64,000 bases of DNA from Echinococcus granulosus (lineage: Eukaryota > Platyhelminthes > Cestoda > Cyclophyllidea > Taeniidae), in assembly GCF_000524195.1 (NCBI RefSeq), contig NW_020170384.1, forward strand, positions 2,033,685-2,097,684, written 5' to 3'. The notes under the pieces were generated by a model. It was given only the letters and a program-made list of their open reading frames with translations, did not search any database and had not been told where the DNA came from. Positions 41,413 to 56,400 of this stretch are shown piece after piece. Position numbers and translations under genes: made by a program. Each line of letters begins with the position of its first letter. Position 1 is the first letter of the stretch.

Positions 41413-44400
41413 ATGGCGACGGTCGTAGTGGATAGTCCTCGTGCCTGGGGAACTGTTTTGGGTAAGTTTGCTTTTCCCTTTTCCACCTAGGCATGGTACT
41501 GCTGTGTTACAATTCGTCTTCCATGGTTATTTGGTGGATTTTCACAAACTTTTACTTGAACAATTTATGGTTGTAAACGACAATAGGATAATTGCAGATT
41601 CTTGTTATGAAATGAATTCCAGTAGCCAATGGCGTCTACCCTAGTGGTGGTATTAGACTTTTTTTGGAAGTTTATACTTTGACTCATATCAGCCCGTTTC
41701 TCAATGCATACCTGTGAAGCATAATATATTGTTCGTCTCAGATAATGGCTCTACCTTGAACAAGTATTGTAATTATGTGTGTTCTCATGCACCACCCTTT
41801 ATTCACTCAAAATAAACAAGCAAGACTTTTTCCCTAATCGTGAAAACCGTCTTAGTTTGTGTTTGTGGCGCTTGGAGAGAGAGTTTTATATTGCGTCTTC
41901 AAACACTCAATTTGGACCAGTAACCAAGCATTAAAATAAAAATGCGCTTTGACTGCGTGCATATGTGTAACGACCCATCAGTGGTCGACGACATGCCTTG
42001 CAGCGGGTTTTATTTCCTCATCACCAATTTAATCGGGTCTTAAATGTCATATTTTAGATGCTAAGGAACCTTTTGCGCGGTCAATTTGGTTTACAGGGGT
42101 TCCCGCTACACAATATTTAACCGATGACTGAACTGTTATATCGTTTGTCTTTCACTACGCTGTAATGTCAGGGTTTATGCAAGTTCCTACTATACATAGA
42201 GCTGTGACACGACTTTTACACCCAAAACAATTATTTAAAATAGTAAGGCGATGGATATTTCCATGTGACATCGCTTGATATCTGTAAAAAGCGCAAAATA
42301 GATACCTTCACCCATGCTTCTCACTAACAGAGTGGTATCATTCAACTAAAAAGTAAACCTGCACACTTAAATCCTCCGGTGGCCTTCACACTTTGTACTT
42401 ATTTGTCAATGGTAAATCTTTTAGCTTCAGTTTCCGGCTTTTTGAGCTAGCATGAACAGTTGGGTTCGATTTAGATGCCTGATAAGGTACGTCTCACGGA
42501 TGAAACAGGTGGACGGTAGTAAAAGTACCAGTTGCTTAAGCTTCTCGTGTAGACACCGGTTTTAAGCTTGCAATACCGGTCCGCATTCATCATGAGATTA
42601 CTTTCATACGTTCAATTGTTTTCTTTAGATCTCCTCATTGAAATCTTATAGAATCTTAGCGAAAACCAAATAAATATTTCGCTATTTTTGAGTGAAAATG
42701 TGAGCTTTTTACAGGACATTGGCAAACATCGAACTAGTCCCTTTTTGTTTTTGGCATCAATTGTCATGTGACCGAAATATTCTCTATGGTTATCCGGGTA
42801 GATCACAGCAACGACGTGTTGTCACTTGTTGTAACTTGTAAAATACATGGAATTGGATACTATGAATGGACAGGTATGTTCTGAAATGACTCAAATCACT
42901 TGATTGTATTGATGCATCACTCAAAGTGCAATGCGTCACACTAAGGAGTACTTCATTCTTGATAGCACCAAAAACTCACGTGTCGCTATTACAAAATATC
43001 ATTCCGCATTAACATGTAAATGATAACTTTCAGCAACGCGAATGACAAATCATTTAGCTGACGCCTGCCTCAGCTCGGAGGGCAGTTACTCGGCGAATGT
43101 GCGCTATTCACTTGTATTAACAGCGCATGATGGACCATAAGCTCTAAAAGCTATCACTGTTTTTCACTTAACTTTCCTCACTTCTTTCACACCACAAAAA
43201 ATGTACTATGGGAAAGGAACGTTCGCTGACTGACTTTTGACGGGAAATGGGTGTATGTAATCAGTCATTTATTCCCAAGCGATTCTTTTACTCATCACCC
43301 ACATCACCATTCTGAGGCCCACGCACCACTTCGCCCCCAAAAGACGATATTTGCTGTGTATGGTGAAGTGTCGAAGCATTTGTCCGCCAGAACTTTTTAG
43401 CTTGCTGAAGGCCAAGCAACTAGAAGGTGTGCGATAAAAACATCTCCCTAAGAAACAATCGAAATTAGTCAACTAGTAGAAAGGAAGTTGCATTCTTGCA
43501 AGGCAGCGCAAGACCTCATATCGCATACTGCAGCAAAACATATCTGCTCGTGGCAAGACCCGCACCCTAGGATGGGGCGGTACAGCCTCTTCTGCTTCAT
43601 CCCCGTCAGTTTCGCGGTCATATTTCGCAAAGTGATGATTACCATCCCTACTCGCGATCTGGCAGTCACATTCACATAATAAGTGAAATAAACAGATAGG
43701 AGTAGAATATGCTGTTGAACGAAAAGGAGGTGTCTCCTCAAGCCGGGATTTTTCTTTTTAAAAGTGAATTCCGAAGTTGTCCTGTGTCTCGTTCGGAAGG
43801 AAGGAGGGTTTCGATGGTTAATATTTCAGTAAAAGGAAGATTTTGGTGGGTCTGTATTTTTTTTTCAGGGAAAACAATTCCTCAAACTTATGCGGCTGTC
43901 TTTTATCTGCTGAAATTTTATTTAGTTCACTTGCACTGTGCTTGAATCCCATTTTTATGAGCAGTAATTTTACTGTTTTTGAACCTTTCTTCAAGTTATG
44001 CTTCGTATTTTGGGTTCAAAATGTAATGCTTACTCTTTTTCCATCAAAAAAAAATAATGTTTGAATTTGAAGCTAATTCTACGGTGTGTATGGATTGTTC
44101 TCATCGGAGATGTTGCAAAAATTTGATGATGATCTTATTTCGGTTTTCCAGCTTCGTAGATCGTATCCGATTCCAGATTTTGGTTGGAACCCATTAATGC
44201 ATTTTCGGCTTAGTGCTTCGACCACTAAAAGTGATAAAACACTTAGTATACTTCCAAAATCCAACCTGGGAAATAACGGTGGCGGCAGTGGTGGCAATGG
44301 CGTGGTAGAGAGGGTGGGGCAGTAGGTACAACTGCAGACACCCACACGCATACGCACCACCATCCATCCGTTTGCCGTGGACAAGCCAAGTAATGCGAAA

Positions 44401-47400
44401 CAGCCTTCCCACCCTACTGGTTGGCAGGCTCACAAAGACATGCTGCCATGGGCAAAAGGGTGCCGTGTTTACGTGGTATGTTTCTTACCGGCTGTTGTAA
44501 CTGCTCAAACCGCGGAGTAAAAATAACAAAAAATATGATGCATTTTACAGGCCAAAACTCACTCTGCACCTAAGAGTAGGGCTGTTTAGGTCATTGAAGG
44601 TCTTAAGTACAAGCACTTCATTGGTCGACAGTCGCTCAGTTCAGTGCCAAACTCATCTTACGTCTAACACTACTCTTCAATTGAATATTCATAGAAATTG
44701 AAGACTAAAATAATGAGACATAAATACATCCTTGGTCGGTAATTTCTTAGTTCTGGCATTCCAATCAGTATCAAATTCATCTCTCTTGTTTGTTATTCTC
44801 AGTCTTCTTTTTGGCTGTAAGACAGTCAATGGTCTGCCATACCTGTTTAAAAGCTACTTGTAATGTGCTTGGGAGTAGTATGCTCCAATAAATTATAGAC
44901 CTTACTGCTTATTTCCAGCACAAATGTCTCGTTAATCTGAGTCGTGTGTGTTTTCTTTGATGCTTCAATATCCCAATGCTTTAATGCTTTCTTTATCTTT
45001 CGGAAAACGGCATTAAAGACGGCTCATCTTACTGCAAGTCGCACTGTGACTGAACTGCTCCATGGGGATTGAAATTCTTCTTTCTTGTCTATGCGAAAAC
45101 CGGGGATGTAGCACTATCCTAAATTTACATCCGAATTGTTTTTCTTTCGTCTAGGTGGTTTCATCGCAAACTTTCTGCTGGGTGGATTGGGCAAGTCATA
45201 TGGCATCATCATGGATGCCTTTCAGGATGAATTCGAGGCGCCCACTGCGATATTCACCCTAACGGGTGGCATAATCTACATGCTTATGTTTATCCTTTGT
45301 AAGTCGCTTTACTCTCAATATCCACCTAGGCTCCCAGGGCACGGATTCGCACGTTCTTTACTTTCTTTTTCCTCTCTCAGCTATTTTGTTACAGGTTTTG
45401 AGAGCATAGCTTAGCCTATTTTTTCCTTTATTTCCTCTAAGCCAATTTCAATTTAATGGGTTGAAGCAGGCGGGACTGCCCAGTGGAAATTTTGAGAGCT
45501 TATTAAAGCAAAAATTTTACGCCATGGAGGCAATTCCGACTTATCACATCATTTTATGACCAGAAATGTTTATTTACCAGTCATTCAGTGTTAAAAAATC
45601 CCTCTAATTTAAAAAAAACAAATGAGTGAATCCACAAAGTGAATCACGGATTTAGCCATCATGTTTTGGGCTATGACCCCGGCTTACCGTTAGCGTAAAG
45701 GAGGGCTGGAAAGCTGCCAGTGGTAAAACGTCGCGGTTAAGCATACGCTATGAGAGATCTGTTATTTTATGTGAAACAGGCTTTTAAAGTAAGTTCCACC
45801 CATCCAATTCCCTCCTTGATCGATCATTGGAAGATGAGGCGAAAAGTCCCATGGGGCGGCCACTTTCCCTGACTGAGCCAAAAATCATCGTCTGAGTGTC
45901 TGATTTCCGAGTTTCCTTTCCTCAGAATTATTGTTTTTTTCGCTGCAACAGCTCCGGAGTCTTGAAATATAAAGTTCGATGGGCCTTTAATGCTACGCGA
46001 AGGGGAACAGCCAAATTTGTTAGAGTTCATAGACCTTAGACGCCTGTGAATGCCAATTGATAAGAGTACGTGGAGAAGGGCAATTTTCTGTGGTCCTACC
46101 TCTCTCACATGGACCAATTCTCCGTTCCCCTAATTCTGGTGACTTTTAAACACATTTCGTTTCCACAGGCTGAATGCAATGGCATGTGAAATTTACTTCT
46201 AGTTCCGACACATAGAATCAACAGGTACCCCATTAATTTTTCATCTGCTGCAATTTATTTTGCCTTTCGGTTTCAACCTGCTTTGATAGATGCATGGGTG
46301 CAGCAACTAATTTTCCGAGCGGTATTTTGGGCATTTACTCCAGTTGTTCGTAGTGACAGATCTTTGTTAAAAGTATTTACGACAAACTTATTTTGGTAAA
46401 CAAGGTAATTATACAATCAAACGTGTATCCGTTAGAAATGATGATAAATGACTACCCCATGTGCGTTAAGTTCCCCTAAAAGTGAAGGTTTCGATCAATT
46501 TTCATTTCCTTTCTCGTTTTTTAAAAGGACAAGGAAAGGTTGTAATTTGTTTTTCGAATGCTAAGTAAAACCAATGCCTCTTATTATTCAGAGGGACATT
46601 CCTCCTGGTTTCGTTTTTTCTCCATTTGTTTCCATTGGGTATTTCGTGGCCTGAGCGTCTGTTTAACCGTAATTCGCGTAAATTGCACAAGGCGTATCCT
46701 TCTTAACCTCTTAAGTACCCTTACTTACTGAAGTAAAGTGAATACACTGATGCAACACGTTAGCGACAACTCATTTCCGTTTTGGGAAAGAAGCTAGTCT
46801 TTTGCACCCGATTTTATCCATTCCCGTGGTGTTCAAGGCAAAAAAGGGCACTTTTTAAAAAGTAGAAATGGCTTTTATTTTTTTATTTCTCATTTTTGAA
46901 CGCACCAAAGCAATTAAACAGTGCTCAAAGGGCTTTTACATGGAAGAAAAATTGATAGCAAGACTGAATCATCCTGGAACAGCTGCCTTCGCCTTGTCAT
47001 TGGCGCTGAAGTACGGAGAGGTGTCTTAGTGCCCAGTGTGGGTTGTGTTCATATTCATTAATCCTTGGGAATGATTGTGTTGAAAGTTTGTACAAGGAGG
47101 TTCGCATCTCGTACAGATCCACGGATGATTATGCGTCCGCCAGATGTTCAGAATCAGACAGGCGTCGGATGTGCTGTCTGAATGTTCACAAGAATGATTG
47201 CTGAGTTTTTGCATTGAGGGTTACCACGGTGGTGGAGGTAAGACCGTCTTCGACCGTTGACGCCAGTATAAATATTAGTGTCCCTGAGTGTCCTACAATG
47301 GCTTTACACTGTTCTTGAAGTCGTTTTTACGAATGGATATCCATGAGGACGAGTTTTATGCCTTGACTTTCAGGAAACTGTTAACCACCACACGCTGTAC

Positions 47401-50400
47401 CCTCTTAGGATGCACTCAGTCCGGTCTTACCTATTAGTGCCTTGACTCGACTGGACTGTCCTCCTACATATATGGCGACTGAAAGTGACACTACTGCGTG
47501 TAGCATTGCCACAGTGGCATCTTTATTTTGCTGTGTACCTGTAAATTGGAATCCCCAGGTGTTGAGGCACCTTCGCCGATAGGTGCCTTACATTCTTTTT
47601 GCCAATCACCTGCATTGCATGCAGAGTTTGGGCTATCCTTGATCTCAAACTTGAGAATTATTGGAATCACAGTGGAGCTGGCAGAAAATCCTATAATCAC
47701 GGCTCTTTTGCCCACTTCAGCCCTCCCAAACCACTTTGTGGTGCAGCGCATCGGTGATCGAGCGGTTGTGATGATCGGTGGTATCAGTGCCTGCATCAGT
47801 CTCCTTGTCGCTTCTGTCGCACCCACCGTCACTGTCTGGGCCATTGCCATTGGCGGAGGTGTAGGTAAATTATCTTGTTTGCGATGTCTTTTTCGTGGCA
47901 CAGTTTACTGTGTTAGTACTTGATCAGATGATCAGACTGCTGTTATAAGTATCTACCGGTTCGCGTTTGCATTTAGATCGGGATAGCTGACCAGTTCAAT
48001 ACGCGCACTTGGAATAGAAATAAGCAGTGCGAATGGCTCATTATCTCCCTCTCCATTTTCAGTTTAGTCTCTTCTGCTTTATTTGCGACCAGTTACTGAA
48101 GTGGCCAATGTAGCACCAAGTTATTGGAGATGTCAGCATCACCATATTTCAGAATTGCTGCTTCCTAGTTAGCTTCAACGGTAAGAAACAAATTGAATTA
48201 TAGCAAAATCAAGTAGTCATCATGCTTCAAGAATGTATTTAACAAGTTGCGAGGGAGTTTTAAACCAAACAGAATTTATACTTCGATCCTCAATCCAGCG
48301 TTCAATCATTACCATGAAAGTTGCTTCAGGATACAAGGATTTGTCACTACGGCTGAATCATTCTAGGCGAGTTTGCTTCACCTTGTGATTGCTACCTTGG
48401 AACTCATCGTGCGCAAAGGCTCCAAATTGCTCACTGCTCTTGGAGCACAATTCGTCTCTTGTGCATTTTATACCAGGTTTTACGCTGTTCCGACGTGCCA
48501 AATATGCACAGAAATGACCGCCTCGGTAGGGTACTGACGACCATCATGTCACTGGCAAAAGTGGGGCTGCTTTTGAAAAGCTTACACCATTTACTTACTT
48601 GTCTTACTGTTGATGACTGGGCATTCCACTGTTACCGTGTTGCGATTGAATTCGTCTGTCGAATCGAATGTCCGCGGGATTTACGCCCTGGATCACAGCA
48701 TATTTGGTTCATCGCCACACATTGTTGCATTCACGCGCTACCCCTCGTAACCTCAGATTTTAATTCGTAATGTTTGGATTGGACCGGATTTAATCTGTGT
48801 GCCGTCTACTGTTATGCACTTGAACACACCTGAAACCTACCACTGTGGGTGGTAACACCACTATAGCATATCTTTTTGTATGAGGGTTTAGAATTAGAAG
48901 CCTTGATGTGGGTTCAGATTACTCTGCAGAATTTGCTTCTGAATCGCATCACTTTGTTCACACCATGCTCAACTTGGATTTGTTTATCTAGAGATGATTA
49001 TCCGTCAATTTTACTGTGGACTGGTGGAAATGTTTTATTATTATTGTCCACAAAAAAAGGCAAAGAACCTCAGAAATTATTAGTGAGAAAGAAAACTCTA
49101 TCGTCGTTGTATTAATTACTCCATAGAGCCTAAAATAGTGTCAATGCTTTAGTCGTACAAATGTTATCAGTCAATTTTGTTCATCTGCCAATTTCAACGG
49201 AGGGAAGGTGTAAATTATGACAACCACTCAGGGTTGGGAGAAAAGATCACATTGATAGCTAAAAATATGAGCGGGAACCGGAACCCTACCATATCGGTTT
49301 TATTATCTCCGGCACGAAGAAAGTAAATTATTTTATGTTTAAACAATTCGTTCCACGGACACAAAGTGAGGTTGGGGGTTGGACTTACAATACTAATACG
49401 TTTTGTTTTTGGGTAGACGCCTTCTTGCATTCTACGCTTCTTAAAGGTTTTAACGAAAGACCCCATTTTCCGATAGCTTACCACCCATAGAAAAGGATAT
49501 TTGGGATTCCATACGCGCATATGCGATCATATGTTGCGAGGGTCTTGTCCTCGTGTAGAAATTGGAAATTAATTTTGTGTGATGTACCTCAAGACCAGTG
49601 AAAGACAGTGAACGATGTCTTCTATTTTCGCCCTAAGAAAGTGGTCTCAAGAAGTTCAGGGATGGGCAAGAGTAAACAGTTTGTTGATTATGGACTCTAA
49701 TTTGCCCGAATTTGGGAATAAAATTATGCCTCCATTGATAAAGCACTGTTTCTTGGCTTTTTTTTTGTTTTAAAAAGCTGTCTTTGCCTTGCCAATGAGT
49801 CGAACATTGTTGTTGTATGTTCACGAATTTCGTTTTAATTCCGGTACGTCGGAATAACTTCAATGCTTCTTTTTAGATCTTGTTGAATTTCAGTGAGGAA
49901 AATAGATACGTTCTTGTATTGTAACTCAATCCAATTTTCCAGTTCAATATCACTGTCCATTCCTTGGTGGGAGATCGCCAGTTTTCGCTCGATGCGATCC
50001 CCCTCGTCCACTGGTCTGTCCACGAAATGGGGCGTAGGAAAGGAAGCCAATGCTGCGCTTCGATGTTAAGGTTGAGATACAGTGACGTATCAAAAATCCA
50101 CCGGTTTTAACTGCTTTGTGATTCAGACGTGGACATCCCCTTTTTAAACCCCCTGATTAATGATATGGAATCTCTGTGATGCTCTCGTCGATCCCTATCC
50201 CCCTATGCTTTTTTCGTCATTATTAACTTTCAGGTTGACAAAATAGTACGTGATTTACATTTCTAATAATCGAGGAAATGGTAAAATCTTCCTGTAGTGC
50301 AGAATCCTTAAAATCGACCCGTTTCGATAACTTTAAGGCGAATTTTGAGATGATCCATCTAAAATACGTCTTCTTTCTGTTTGCGACAGGAATGAGGAAA

Positions 50401-53400
50401 CAAATTTTTTTGCAAAATTTTTAAATACTCGAGTCTTTTGGTTGTACACAGTGTGTAAGCGTGTATGGCCTTGCGTGAGTGCTTGTAATGTCAACAGCGC
50501 GCAAGGTCTCGGTGACTCATTGGATGCTGTTCCTAAGACCGTGAACGGATAATCTTTAGAGAAGAATTGTCCTCCTTCAACTGCGAAGTTGTATGTAAAG
50601 AGATCATGGGGTTTCTGCTTCTGCGCTTTACTATGTAGGTCTGTTGTCGTGGTTTTTTACCTTATCCATTTCCCTTCTAAGGTATCTATTCAATCAGCTG
50701 TCTTGTTTCGGATTACATCGTTAATGGAAATGAGGCTAAAGCAATTGCCGTAGTATGGTGCCCGGGCTACTCTTGAAGACATTATAGCATATGCTGCGTT
50801 TATTCCCACTGTGCAATACAAGTAGTACAGCACAGCAACAATAAGTATATTACAGACAGCAGAACGGAGCCTTAAACCTCCAGCTTGGTGGCTGAATCAC
50901 GGAGAACTGAGGGGAAAATACTATTCTTTGACAGTTTTAACTATTCCAGAATCATTTTTTGCATTTGCATTCCCATTTACTAACCGCATGAATGAGAACG
51001 CCTCTTGACCAGAAATGGTTGTTCTTTCAACAAACCATTCCTCGATTTAAAGTGCCTAAGTGAAAAGTGCAATTATTATTTGGGCTTAGCTGAGCTCGAG
51101 GCACAGATTTTCCTGTTACAAGGACGTCTTGGGGGTACCGTTTGCTGCACGACCCTCACTAACAAACATCACCCCATATTTTGATTGTTTTTGTGGTTTT
51201 TATCCGTTATTTTTTCGGTGACGTTTCAATATTCACTACCATGAACCATTGCAATCTCGCAGCTTGGGTTTTTCTAGTGTCTCTATTCGAGCTGTGGTTT
51301 TCATTGAAGTATATTTTGTTCCCATCGCTATTAAAAGTACTCAAAATTACTAGTAAATCGGATGCTTGTACATCTAGGCTACTACTGCTTCTGCTAGTGG
51401 GTTCCCACACTTTACGATTTGCTTGTTAGTTGATAATGTCGAAATATTTCAATAATTTATCCTAAAATTCAAATTCTATTTCCCTTTATGGGCTTTACTG
51501 AAAGGTAGAAATTATGGATGATGGCGTGAGCATGTTGGATCAATTGGGGAAGTTTGTCCTTTAAACGGCATGGGCTCATTTGCTTGACACCCTTTGCCTA
51601 TCGAAGAATATTTATCGCCACTTTGATTATTCGGATCGGAATTTGCAGGCTTTCACCCATTCCAAACACCCCTTTTTCTTCTTATTTTACCCGAATTACG
51701 CTTTTGTTTATCGCCGTTTTCAAGAAAAGTTTAAAATGTTGTCTTAGTTGCGTTGAGTTTCAAACTCGGTAGCTTGACCTAACTGGTAGATCTGATTGCT
51801 GCTAGCGTTTATTAACGGTTTTCAAATGTCTAAGCATTTTTTTCTATGCCACTTATTTTCAAGCTATCTTCATTGTATCGACAGCAGCATAACCAGTTGC
51901 TTCCGTAAATCGTGCAATTTTCAATGGAATTCACCTTTTTTCTCTGTATTATATCTCTCAAATCTAACCCCTACCAAAGATTCTTGTCATAAATTTAGCG
52001 GCCGCCAAACTCAGAATACCAGGTTCCCGAAAGAACCTTGTGGCAATGCGATGCTGAAACGAATGAACTTACTAAGCCAGGCCTTAATCATCAACGGCCC
52101 GCCTGGAGTACGAAAATCCGTTAACAAATTCAAAATCCACATAGGTCCCCATAATTAGATGACCCTAAAAATAAACAGTTATTTTTGTTTGTTTGCTTGT
52201 CGTTTCCACCTATTTTCACTGCAGCCTTTTAGAAAATACTGTAGTATAAAATATGTGCTTATTTGCTTCGTTTACCCTTAGTTATAAGGTAAGAGAACGC
52301 GACATTTAATTCCTCGAATGACCTTTAATTTCGTTGGGACTTTATCGAATGGGGTCGATGGCAATGCTATTTTATCGTGACTTGCCTATTGTGACATCAA
52401 ACTGGAATTAGAACCCCAGGAACCTTAATAACTCCCATTTTTGTTTCCAGAGTAGATCATCTTGAGATTTGCCTTTCATCAACTTTATAATTCGCACGCA
52501 ATTGGGACATCAAAGATCGGTTACCACCCTGTTAAACCCAGTAATAATGCATGAAGCACATGCAGGCATAAGCATCACCACATTGACTCAAGGGTTATAT
52601 TTGTAACCATTCGATTTTCTACTCAGGTTTCTCCTTCTCTTGTGTCTACTTTAACATCTTCTCGGTGGTTGGCCGCTGCTTCCGCGAAAAGCTGGGCCTC
52701 GCCAACGGGTTGAGCGTGGCCGGTGTGTCGGTGGGTCAGATGGCCTTTCCCAGTCTCGTCACCTTTGTGCTGCAGCGCTACGGGGTGCGCATGGGCACCC
52801 TCATCATGTCGGCCTTCTCATTGCATCTTTGCGTCACCGCGGCTCTCATGCCACGCCATGTGGTGGACGCCGTCTCCGAGGCAGATATTGCTCCCAGCTC
52901 GTCCTCAATCTCCCGACGTATGGAGGAAGAACAGGAGGAACCCTATTCTAGTGTTATCCCCAGTCCTCTGGGAGGTAGTGCTGATGACATTGAAACAAAG
53001 GAGATTGATTCCATGCTGCAGCATAGGTAAGGTCGCCCCTCGCTCTCTTCTTTCATACTTTGTGCCTACAAACTCTGGTTCAGTGGTTGGGTGGTTTAAG
53101 TAAAAACCACGTAGAATAAGTAGATCAATTTAAGCGCTTACTGTGTGATTATTCCAATTTTGGAGTGCTAAATGATTGACCTAGAGAAGTTGTCAAGACC
53201 CTAGTGTTTTCACATTGCTGGTTGTTTTGACGAAATGTAAACAAACCCAATCAGCAGCCAGTACACTTTTTCTCATGTGTGTGAAGTATCCAGCACAGTT
53301 CTATCAAATTGTACCCAAGTATATGTCTAGATTCATGTGATAAGGCGTTCCCACATTCGTGGAGTTGAAGCAAGTTGGTACTCCTGTGAGCGGCATGTAG

Positions 53401-56400
53401 TAGTAACTGGTAGCTTTGTGGATTAATCAGGCCAGGTAGATCACTGACAGGATATCATAAATGCGCTATGCTGCACCCAATATTGTGAAGACACTTCCAT
53501 CTCTATCACATTAGAGTTTGTCCACTTGGCAAGCATTTTTAACTCCATCATATAATCACCATTGATCTTGAATATCGGAAACGCATGTGGGTATACTGAA
53601 TACTCTTGAGAGCATTTTCGTCTCTGTAACGTTTGAATTCTTAGATTATCGTATCAGAAATACTCTAGAATGCTTTTAAGTTTTTATGAAACCACTTTCG
53701 TGGCTACTCCTTGTACCCAAGTCACACGGATTTCGCTGATTTTTGAAAGTCCTATCGATGCTATTACTTGGAACTTTGTACCGAAGATCTTAAGGTCTTC
53801 CAGATTGCATACTTTACAGAAGAATGTGGTTGAGATCAAATTCTTTTAAGAACCACCGAGTACATAAAGAAAGCCTAACACTTAGAGGTATGCCAGTTTT
53901 GCGGCTAATATAGCCTCTTGCTGGCTTCTGATGGAGTTGTTAGTCCCACTCATGCCTTGATCCGCACTTAGCTTATGCAGTTAACCCTTTATATCTCATG
54001 CCGAAAATTTAAGCGTTTAAGTATTTTACTGTTAAACCAACTAAGCCCCTCAGAATAAATGAGAAGTGAAAATACACATCCGGTCATTTATAATTTGTTC
54101 GTTTGGTCGGCCGTTCGCTTCTCTTCGATTTCAAAGCCTAATTTCGGGGTTGTCTGTTTTTCTTGGTTTACGCAAGTTTCGACAGAAATCTCGGTTTGCG
54201 AACAGTTCACTATCAATGTTTATAAGTGGTTTTCCATCCACCTTTCTCCAGTGGCACTCATCGATGCCAGCCGACTTCGTTGGGTTCTTAATCCGAAATC
54301 ATTGTCGGCTGGCTTTGCGTTCACTGCCATCTTATTCGTTTACAATATGCAAATAGCAAAGCCTCTTTTTTGTTTGCTTTTTTTTAGATTGGAACCGCTA
54401 GTATTTCGGCCATGCGAATGAATGGAATATGGTAAATATTTATGTCAAGCGACTCCTGCATCGCACTACAGACACCCTCAGTCCTGTATGCAAAATTGAG
54501 TGATTTGCCACGCAAGCGCGCGCACGCTTTCACTTCTAGCCTTGAAAGGGGACGACGCATTTTGTTGCCAAATTTGATGAATCATTCACGCAAACGAGGT
54601 TGTTTAGTGGCTAAATTGTTCTCCAAGTCTCATGTCCGGGTGCGTTCCCTTCTCGTTTGGTTGTCCGCGTTCCTGGCGTACTCCAAAATGTCTCTTCTTA
54701 TTTTAGTGAAGTGGGAAAATTTCACATGAGCCGGCACCTTTGACGTTTTATGACATCCAAATGAGCGTGTAAGACATTCCATCTATACACCAAAGTTCTC
54801 CTTAACCCGATAAATTACATCGGTTTTGCGAACGACTTGGGAATACTACTTACTGGACCCGGGCACTGTCATTTGCATCCCTGCACTCGCGGCACTGTTA
54901 AATCCTCCTTGCGTGCGCTTGCGTGTTCCGTCCGGCTTTAATGCTAGACGTAGGTGCGCTGTCATCCGATTTACCACGGATCACACAATTAGTGTTAGTG
55001 TCATCTACATCGTATAACCTGCCGAACTTCAGTCACGGAAGTCGCTCTCTCCATTTTCTATCAAAAGCCATTAAGCCAAAGTAGTTTGAATAAAAATAAA
55101 AGGGAACGACGATGAATGGGTGGAAAATCTGTATAGGATACCCAGTTGTCTGCTTTTAGTAACTCAGTGGCCCGTTTTGTCTAGTTTATCGGTCATTCTT
55201 GTGAGGAACGCAAGACTGAAGAGTGTTCTTGTTGTCGAATACGCCAATATTGCAATTGTTAAAATCTTTCGAAGTTAGAGTGCAATCAATAACTGATATT
55301 CCATAGGGAATTTCAAATTTGTTCAGTTGTCTCAGTATTTTCAAATTATATATCCTTATTCGTATACGAAAATTGAACGAACTGATGGAGTTACTATCGT
55401 AGTGGGAGCCACGAATATAAAGTAGAACTGTAAAGGATGTGGTACGATAAAAGGAGATAGCTAAATTATTGGTGATTCTCAAATCACCTTTTTGATTCCA
55501 TAAATGAATTTAAATTGCTATCTTTTTTAGTAAATTAGCCCCTACATGGTCTTGTGCTGTTATTAGTTTGGAGTTCTAGAAAAACGTATTAACGTGGTTC
55601 AAAATATCTTCTCAAGCTCAGTGTTTCTGCCACTCGAAATCGTTCATTCAAAAAATGGTGCTTATATAAGGTCTCGGCTTGTCAGCAAGGCCTTTTAGGA
55701 TATGCTCTTATTCTGCCCTGCATTCTTGACTTTGTTAGGCACTGCTTAGCGAACAGGTGCCGATGTTACTTCCTGTTTTTGCTGTAAACGATGTGATATG
55801 CCTAGGTTGTCCTTCTTAGTTTCGGCCAACCGTGATCGGTGTTAGAAAAACCTTTGTTTTATTGTGGACTCTGAAAGCCGAAACTATTAGAATTACACGT
55901 TTTTTTAGACGATACTTGCAGATGAACTTTTGTAGCAGTTTGTTTAACAATCTATCAGTCCTATCTTCTTCAGTTATAGCAACTCTGAATATCTATTTAT
56001 TGGCTCCTGATGGTTAGCAAGTCCTACTACTACTGATTTACTCCCACCCGGGCCGGCTGTTTAATTATCAGAGTAGTTGTTAGCAAAAGATTTTTGTTGG
56101 AGAGGCGGCCATTTTTTGACGCCACATGTCAACTCTAGCTTCCGTCTGTTTGGTCTTACTGTTAAATAATGTGCTGCTTTTCCCATAGGACGACTGCAAT
56201 TGCACAAAGGTGGCACCGATGCATTTAGTTTGCAATAGTTTTCCATAAAGCATTTTTTGCAGCAATTTCTCCCTGTTTTACTTTGAAGTTGTTAATCCTA
56301 ACAGTCCTCCTTCTCATGTCTTTTGCTAGTCAGTGTTCGGTAGACGTGGTGAAATCCCGCCTAGTTTTCTACTACAACGCTTGGGTTTATGGATTTGGTG

